Source of the DNA: Pezizomycotina sp. ARF18
Taxonomy: Eukaryota; Ascomycota
Direction of reading: 5' to 3'
Length of the DNA stretch: 51,485 bases
Assembly (NCBI GenBank): GCA_002224055.1
Contig: AZLU01000272.1
Location: 1 to 51,485 of the forward strand
In this document: positions 46,601 to 51,485 of the stretch, in pieces
Layout of the letters: every line of letters starts with the position of its first letter
Position numbering within the stretch: the stretch's first letter is position 1
Notes under the pieces: model-generated
Database searches by the model: none
What the model was told of the DNA's origin: nothing
The model's input: only the letters and a program-made list of their open reading frames with translations
Position numbers and translations under genes: made by a program

Positions 46601-48897
46601 GATGACTACACGACACACCTAGCTGCCCGTGTGCTCAACGACAATGCGATAGTCAGTCCCTTTATCCTCCTCAACTCTCCTCCATGGCATACCAGTTAGG
46701 GACAGGTCTAAATGACAAGAGCGACGTGGACTAACAGGTTTACACAAATCCAGAGACCCCTATCGTTTGCTGAGCCGGGAGCTCAAAGTGAACGTCAATA
46801 GAGCTAAAGAGTATGCTTTTTCTGCTCCAATGGAAAACTCTCTTTTATAACGGTTTAGCTTCAGTTTAGCTGGAGTAAATTGCTGTTAAACAGCTACTCC
46901 ATGGGACAAAAATTGGTCACTCTACTACAATTACGCGCTGGCTAACATTGAGAGAAAAACTTTCTACCAGGATGCTGTACACATTTCACCAGAACACGGA
47001 ACTCTAATAAGCCGGGCTCCTGCCACGCGACCTACCTCGTCAGCGGATACCAACCGTGGCCGGAACCGGACGCGAATAGCGCCGAAGCCACACCTTCGAA
47101 GACGGAGAGGAAGATACGGTCATGATGAGCAGCCCCTTTGAGCTATCGCAGCAGGCTACACAGCCCGATAGCGAGGTGTCTGATAAGCCCGGAAAGATGC
47201 ACGTTGTTGTAACGCCAGAGGAGCAGCTTGAAGGTCTGATCGGAGCCTACGGAGTCTAAAAATCTTCGCGAATACCTTGGTTGGGGTGGTTTGGCTAACT
47301 TTTCCCCCATCTCCGATTGGGTATAATAGCTGTGAAGAAATCTTTTGTGCAGATACGTCTATTCATGTTTATAGCATTGAATCCGCGGAGTTAAAGGTTT
47401 GTTAAAAACCGTCAGGAATAAGTGTAGAATGTACCGCGTAGGATTAGGCTAATGGCTGGCTTTTACCTCGCCAATGACTACCGTAGGATCTAACGGTGTT
47501 ATCGAATGCCTCGAAGGAGGTGATTATGAAATATTCGGACGACGCGCCGGATTACAGGTCGCAGACGTACGGAACGACTTCAAACCAGCTCGCAAAGAGG
47601 CGCCCGGGGAAGAAGATACCGATGGGCGCGCCCAACGTGCATAGCTCCAAGTACGTCGTGCCCGTTGCAAAGGCGGAACCGAAGAAGGAAGTGGCCGTAG
47701 ATAAGAAGGATTTCTTTGCGGGTGCGAAAAAGAAGGATGCCGGGAAAAAGGACGCTGTAGTGGCCGAGGCGGATACGTCGAAGGAGGTCAAGAAAGAAAC
47801 GCCGGCAGCGACGCCAGCTTCGTCGTCCGCGGCAAAGGCGGCACCAAAGCGCGGCGGCCAGAGCAACATCATGAGCTCGTTTGGCAAAGCTCAACCGAAG
47901 AAACCGAAACCAGAGCCGGTTAGGGAAGGTAAGGGCTGCGAGATCTCTACATCTGTGATGAATGCAGGTTCGCTACGTACGGAGGGGTTAATATTTGCGA
48001 TGTTTTGTTTAGATTCCATGGACGTTGATAAGCCAATGTTCAGCGAGGACGAAGACGACGGTAACGAGGAAGAACCCGAAGAGGAGGAACCGGTTGTCGC
48101 CCCTTCAAATCGCAAGACAGAAAACAGAAGAAGAAGAGCTTAAACAGATGATGGAGGAGGAGTCTGATGAGGAACCGAAGAAAGGTAGCCTACGGAAATT
48201 GTTTCCCCCTCTCTCAAAACTTACTTTCGTCAGCGGCCGATATCATTGGCGTTTCTTTATGCTGCTGTTTTGTTTTTCGTCCGTAAAAAATTAACCATCA
48301 GACATTGCACAAGTTGCTCAAAAGCACAAGCGCAAGTCTACCGAATCCATCAAGGATGAAGAACCGCAGGGAAGAAGGTCGAGCCTCGGCAGACGAGGAT
48401 GCCAGCTCGCCTCCGAAATCTACAGCTGCAGCTGCATCTGCTGCACCAGGGAAGAGGCGGGGCAAGCGACAAGTCAAGAAGCGTATAACAACAAGGACGA
48501 GAGTGGTTTCTTAGGTTCGTATTTCCCTCCTTTACTGTATTGCCCTTTGCTCTAGGGCCAGCCATTTCGCAATATATTTGCGACGAAATACCGAAAAAGA
48601 AACTCTTCAATCATACATTCGAAACACAACTGAAGAGAGAAGAAGAAATTGGGGTTACCCCCCCCAAACATGCTTTTAAATATTGAATACAATCATTGTC
48701 TTCCCGTCCGTGCACTTTCCCAGTTACCAAGCACGAGACGTCTGGGAATCATTCTCGGAGGACGAGACGGAACCGTCGAAGTCGACGGCACTCTCGTCCA
48801 AGCCGGCCAGCAGTGGGAGCTCATCGCAGAAAGGGAAGAAGCCCACTGGCGGGGCGGCAAAGTCGGGAATATCATGTCCTTTTTCGGCAAAAAGTAG
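46601..48897 (+). CDS. POL32: DNA polymerase delta subunit 3, POL32/CDC27 (frameshifted)
   Basis: This is the non-catalytic subunit that ties polymerase delta to PCNA for replication and repair. The N-terminal winged-helix region reads AARVLNDNAIV, YRLLSRELKVNVNRAKE (near 46760-46820), MLYTFHQNTE and KPGSCHATYLVSG (near 46975-47040). HVYSIESAELK lies near 47365-47400. A long basic/acidic low-complexity region follows (47496-48140), including SNIMSSFGKAQPKKPKPEP. The extreme C-terminus is NIMSFFGKK with TAG at 48895-48897, a PCNA-interacting box at the place expected for the family. Several introns and frame changes break it (for example near 46660-46740, 47010, 48120 and 48300-48750). The start codon is not settled: ATGs at 46588 and 46602 are in other frames from the DDYTTHLAARVLND segment, implying a frameshift or a short first exon. 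Confidence 0.85.
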
Positions 48898-48989
48898 TGG
48901 TATTAGCATGCTGCTACGTAGCAGTTTGCAAAAGGTAAATGAGACGTATGCTAGTAATTGAGGACTTTCTTCCCTTCCAGTTACTCTCT

Positions 48990-48992
<3 letters not shown>

Positions 48993-49033
<41 letters not shown>
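48993..49033. repeat. Poly(T) tract, 41 bases
   Basis: A pure T run preceded by CTCTCTCT, about 100 bases after the POL32 stop codon, so probably in or near its 3' untranslated region. Confidence 0.9.
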
Positions 49034-49036
<3 letters not shown>

Positions 49037-50188
49037 TCATTCTCGCGCGTGCCACGACGGGTTGCATCCTTCTTCCCGTCTATTCAGAATCCAGGTTTTT
49101 CTCTTAAACTTCTCGTCAGCATACCGTGAAGAATTGATTCTCTTAGAGGGGCCCAGACCAGACTGCTCTTGCATATGCATCCATTGGCTGATTTTTCATC
49201 ATTTTACTACGCCTATCACTCTCAATGGTCAGTAGCTGGCCCTCTCTCTCTCTGTGACACTCCCTCTTTCCATTTTACCCCTCCTTCATCGTATGTCTCT
49301 TTAATTTTCTGGTAAGCATAATACGAGCTGGTCCCCGAAGCATTTTCGAGCTAGGAATGATGCACGAGGTGAAGGTTTGACAAAGAATATTTATTTCGGG
49401 ACGAGATGCCATTAAAGATCGAAGTGGAAAACCCGGATTTGCACCTTCATACCCTGCTTTCGTCCATTAACGTACACTTTTTTTTACGAACACAAGGCTT
49501 CGTCCTTCTTTTGAAGCAAATAGCAAGGATTGATACAATTGCGCAAAGCGATTGTGCATGTAAGACAGAAAAGGTAAAAAAAAAAAAAAGGAGGGAAGGG
49601 AAAAAAAATAAAGAAAAACAATGAACAATGAAGCTAGCTACTAGCAATTCCGTATAGCCTCGGTAGCTAAGAAAAACGAAACATTTCCAGAGCTACTTAG
49701 CTTTTCAAAATTTCAATATTACTATTCAATCAGTTCGGGTCAGCTGAATTTTAGCAGAATTCGGCACTTTTGTGAACACCTAATTAGCTAATTCAGCTAT
49801 AAGAAAACGCCCAAGAAGAAAAACAAGAGCTTTTGGCTTAGGCTACGACTCCGAGCAGAGACTCGAGAGTCTTAGATAAAAGAAAGTCAAATGATGACGA
49901 GGTTGAAAAAATCAAAAACAAAAATAGAAACTTTTCACGGTTTCAAAAATAAAAAGCCCACGATGGACGGTTGAACATGGATAATATCCTGAGAATCGGT
50001 GGAGCATTACTTAAAGAGCCGGAAAAAAAAAAAAAAAAAACTGTTAAACCAAGTAAAGTACTTTGTATATCTCTGTGAGTACCAAGTACCACGGATAGAA
50101 ATGTATCCCCCTAATGAATCATTAATCATGCAGCTACTCTTTTGAATTAAAATAAATAAATAGAAATATAGTAAAATATAATATAATC

Positions 50189-50211
50189 ATAATAATAATA
50201 ATAATAATAAT
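50189..50211. repeat. TAA trinucleotide microsatellite
   Basis: About seven tandem TAA/ATA units in AT-rich non-coding DNA. Confidence 0.9.
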
Positions 50212-51030
50212 TCAGAAAAAGGTCCATGCGCTTTTAAGGTATCTAGCTGCATCTGCACTGCAGCCCTGTACGTCAGTGCACTTATCCAGTTAAAAAAAAA
50301 AGTACCAAGATACTGTATATGACCATAAATATGGAAAGGAATATGGTACAGATAAATAATACTATAATATTATATAGTAATAATATCGTTAATATATAAT
50401 AAAACTTATGAGATATTAGTAGAGTCACAGACAATTCCAAGGGCCACATACATTCAGAGGCTCCCTGGATCCATTGCCATTCGCAAGCCAAACTCGCTTG
50501 TTTTGCGGAATCGATAGGTAAGTAGGTCGGCGTTCAAGTCTTTGTTTAATAAAAAAAAAAAATGCATCCACATGGCCAATTAATCATGAGCTAGCTCAGG
50601 CTGCTAAACCAATGTCTCATGGCCAGAGCTAGGTAGGTATAATGGCAAGTATGGATCCATCGGTATTAGCCCGTCTCTTGGATTCCTGTGAAAATGTTAT
50701 ATAAATTATAATAATCACATAAAACGCACGTGCAGGATATATGTATATTAAAATAAATAAAACAAAAGAGGAAGAGACTAACGAGCGCTAGACCTAACCT
50801 ATCATCCATGTGCAACGCTTATTGAGATCTGTCGTACGAGGGTACCGTGATAGAAAGAAAAGCATGGCCATTGCCATCGCCATACGGGCAGGTGGTCAGC
50901 GGGATACCTTGCCTGCTTGCATAGGCGAAATACTCGCCCCCTTTCGATTTCCCCGGGTATTGGAGGGGAAGGCGTGGGTTTGCATGGGTTTCTGGTCTCG
51001 AATCCGGGTTCGGGGTATGAAAAAAACGAA

Positions 51031-51092
51031 ATAAATAAATAAATAAAAATAAAAATAAAATAAAGTAATAAAATAAAGTAAAATAAAATAAA
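51031..51092. repeat. AAAT/AAAAT simple repeat
   Basis: Imperfect tandem units of AAAT and AAAAT with a few GTAA interruptions. On the minus strand it translates as Phe/Tyr/Leu-rich hydrophobic peptide, which explains the spurious open frames there. Confidence 0.9.
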
Positions 51093-51485
51093 AGCAAAAA
51101 ACGAGCAATCCGCGACGAATTGGTTAGTTTTAGTAGTTACCCGAGTTAACCTCCAGCGGAAAGAACAAAGAGGCATATACAGAGAATTACATTACTCTTA
51201 GATTGTTAGTTAATCAATTGTATATTGCAATTACCCGAGCTTGTAAGCAGCGATCGAAGCTAAATCCTCCAGAGCCGTGTTATTATTATTGCAGCCTCTT
51301 ACTGAACCTTGATCCATTTTTGCTGCACGTGGGAGAATAGCCTGGCTGCAGTGGGCTTTTTTTCGCTTCTAATTTATAGTCCACGCCACCAACTAAAACT
51401 TTTTTCCTTTTTACCCTTTCGTATGTGGCGAGGTTGCTATTTATAGTAGCGATAGAAAGAGAGCTGTTGCTTTCAATTGGAGCTT

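Larger units (their letters stand above)
48898..51485. other. Right-end stretch, no supportable gene
   Basis: About 2.6 kb downstream of POL32. It holds poly(T) 48993-49033, an A-run near 50023-50040, a TAA microsatellite (50189-50211) and an AAAT/AAAAT-rich stretch (about 51031-51092). The open frames are low complexity or short, and I find no conserved motif, tRNA or exon chain on either strand. Confidence 0.55.

Noticed and set aside
9388-48897. Programmed ribosomal frameshifting as the cause of the many broken genes
   Set aside because: The breaks lack a common slippery site or stimulatory structure, occur several times per gene, and nearly all are a missing base in a short run; sequence error is far simpler.
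50802-51176. Minus-strand hydrophobic frames resembling a membrane protein
   Set aside because: They are translations of the AAAT/AAAAT simple repeat.
1-51485. Search for CRISPR arrays, bacterial operons, transposases, retroelement gag/pol motifs, tRNA and rRNA genes
   Set aside because: None found by eye. The window is eukaryotic; a tRNA scan program should be run to exclude missed tRNAs.

Overview
The window is nuclear DNA of a filamentous ascomycete (Pezizomycotina). The basis is gene content plus gene structure. Genes are split by short GT-AG introns (about 50-120 bases) with CTAAC-type branch points. Products are recognisably fungal: a YVC1-type vacuolar TRP channel with a long cytosolic tail, an EF-hand alternative NADH dehydrogenase, TRS85, RPA12 and a tiny Cys-rich metallothionein. 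The intergenic DNA is AT-rich with many long poly(T)/poly(A) tracts and microsatellites. I cannot name the genus from the sequence alone.

Layout. 1-9.4 kb: no gene I can support; homopolymers and simple repeats. 9.4-11.5 kb (-): NADPH-cytochrome P450 reductase. 13.4-13.7 kb: a tandem duplication of a roughly 165-base unit. 15.4-15.8 kb (+): TATA box and a 28-residue metallothionein in three exons. 16.5-18.8 kb (-): CCA-adding tRNA nucleotidyltransferase. 20.1-22.4 kb (+): TRS85/TRAPPC8. 23.4-25.1 kb (+): CHMP7-like ESCRT-III protein, fully intact. 25.4-27.1 kb (-): RAD18. 27.8-31.6 kb (-): YVC1. 33.1-33.7 kb (-): DIB1, intact. 34.1-35.1 kb (+): deoxyhypusine hydroxylase, divergent from DIB1. 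35.4-36.1 kb (-): RNA polymerase I subunit RPA12. 39.5-41.9 kb (-): external alternative NADH dehydrogenase. 44.6-45.8 kb (+): glycosyltransferase family 8 protein. 46.6-48.9 kb (+): DNA polymerase delta subunit POL32/CDC27. 48.9-51.5 kb: no gene seen.

The genes are unrelated housekeeping functions (splicing, Pol I transcription, tRNA maturation, translesion and replicative DNA synthesis, trafficking, respiration, ion transport, metal binding). There is no sign of an operon, secondary-metabolite cluster or mobile island. I found no convincing novel multi-gene system.

The strongest cross-window pattern is that most genes are broken by single-base frameshifts. Nearly all that I could resolve are one missing base in a short homopolymer. 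That looks like uncorrected read error in the assembly rather than gene decay, because two intron-containing genes (DIB1, CHMP7) and the metallothionein read perfectly. The most biologically interesting single locus is the compact metallothionein gene.
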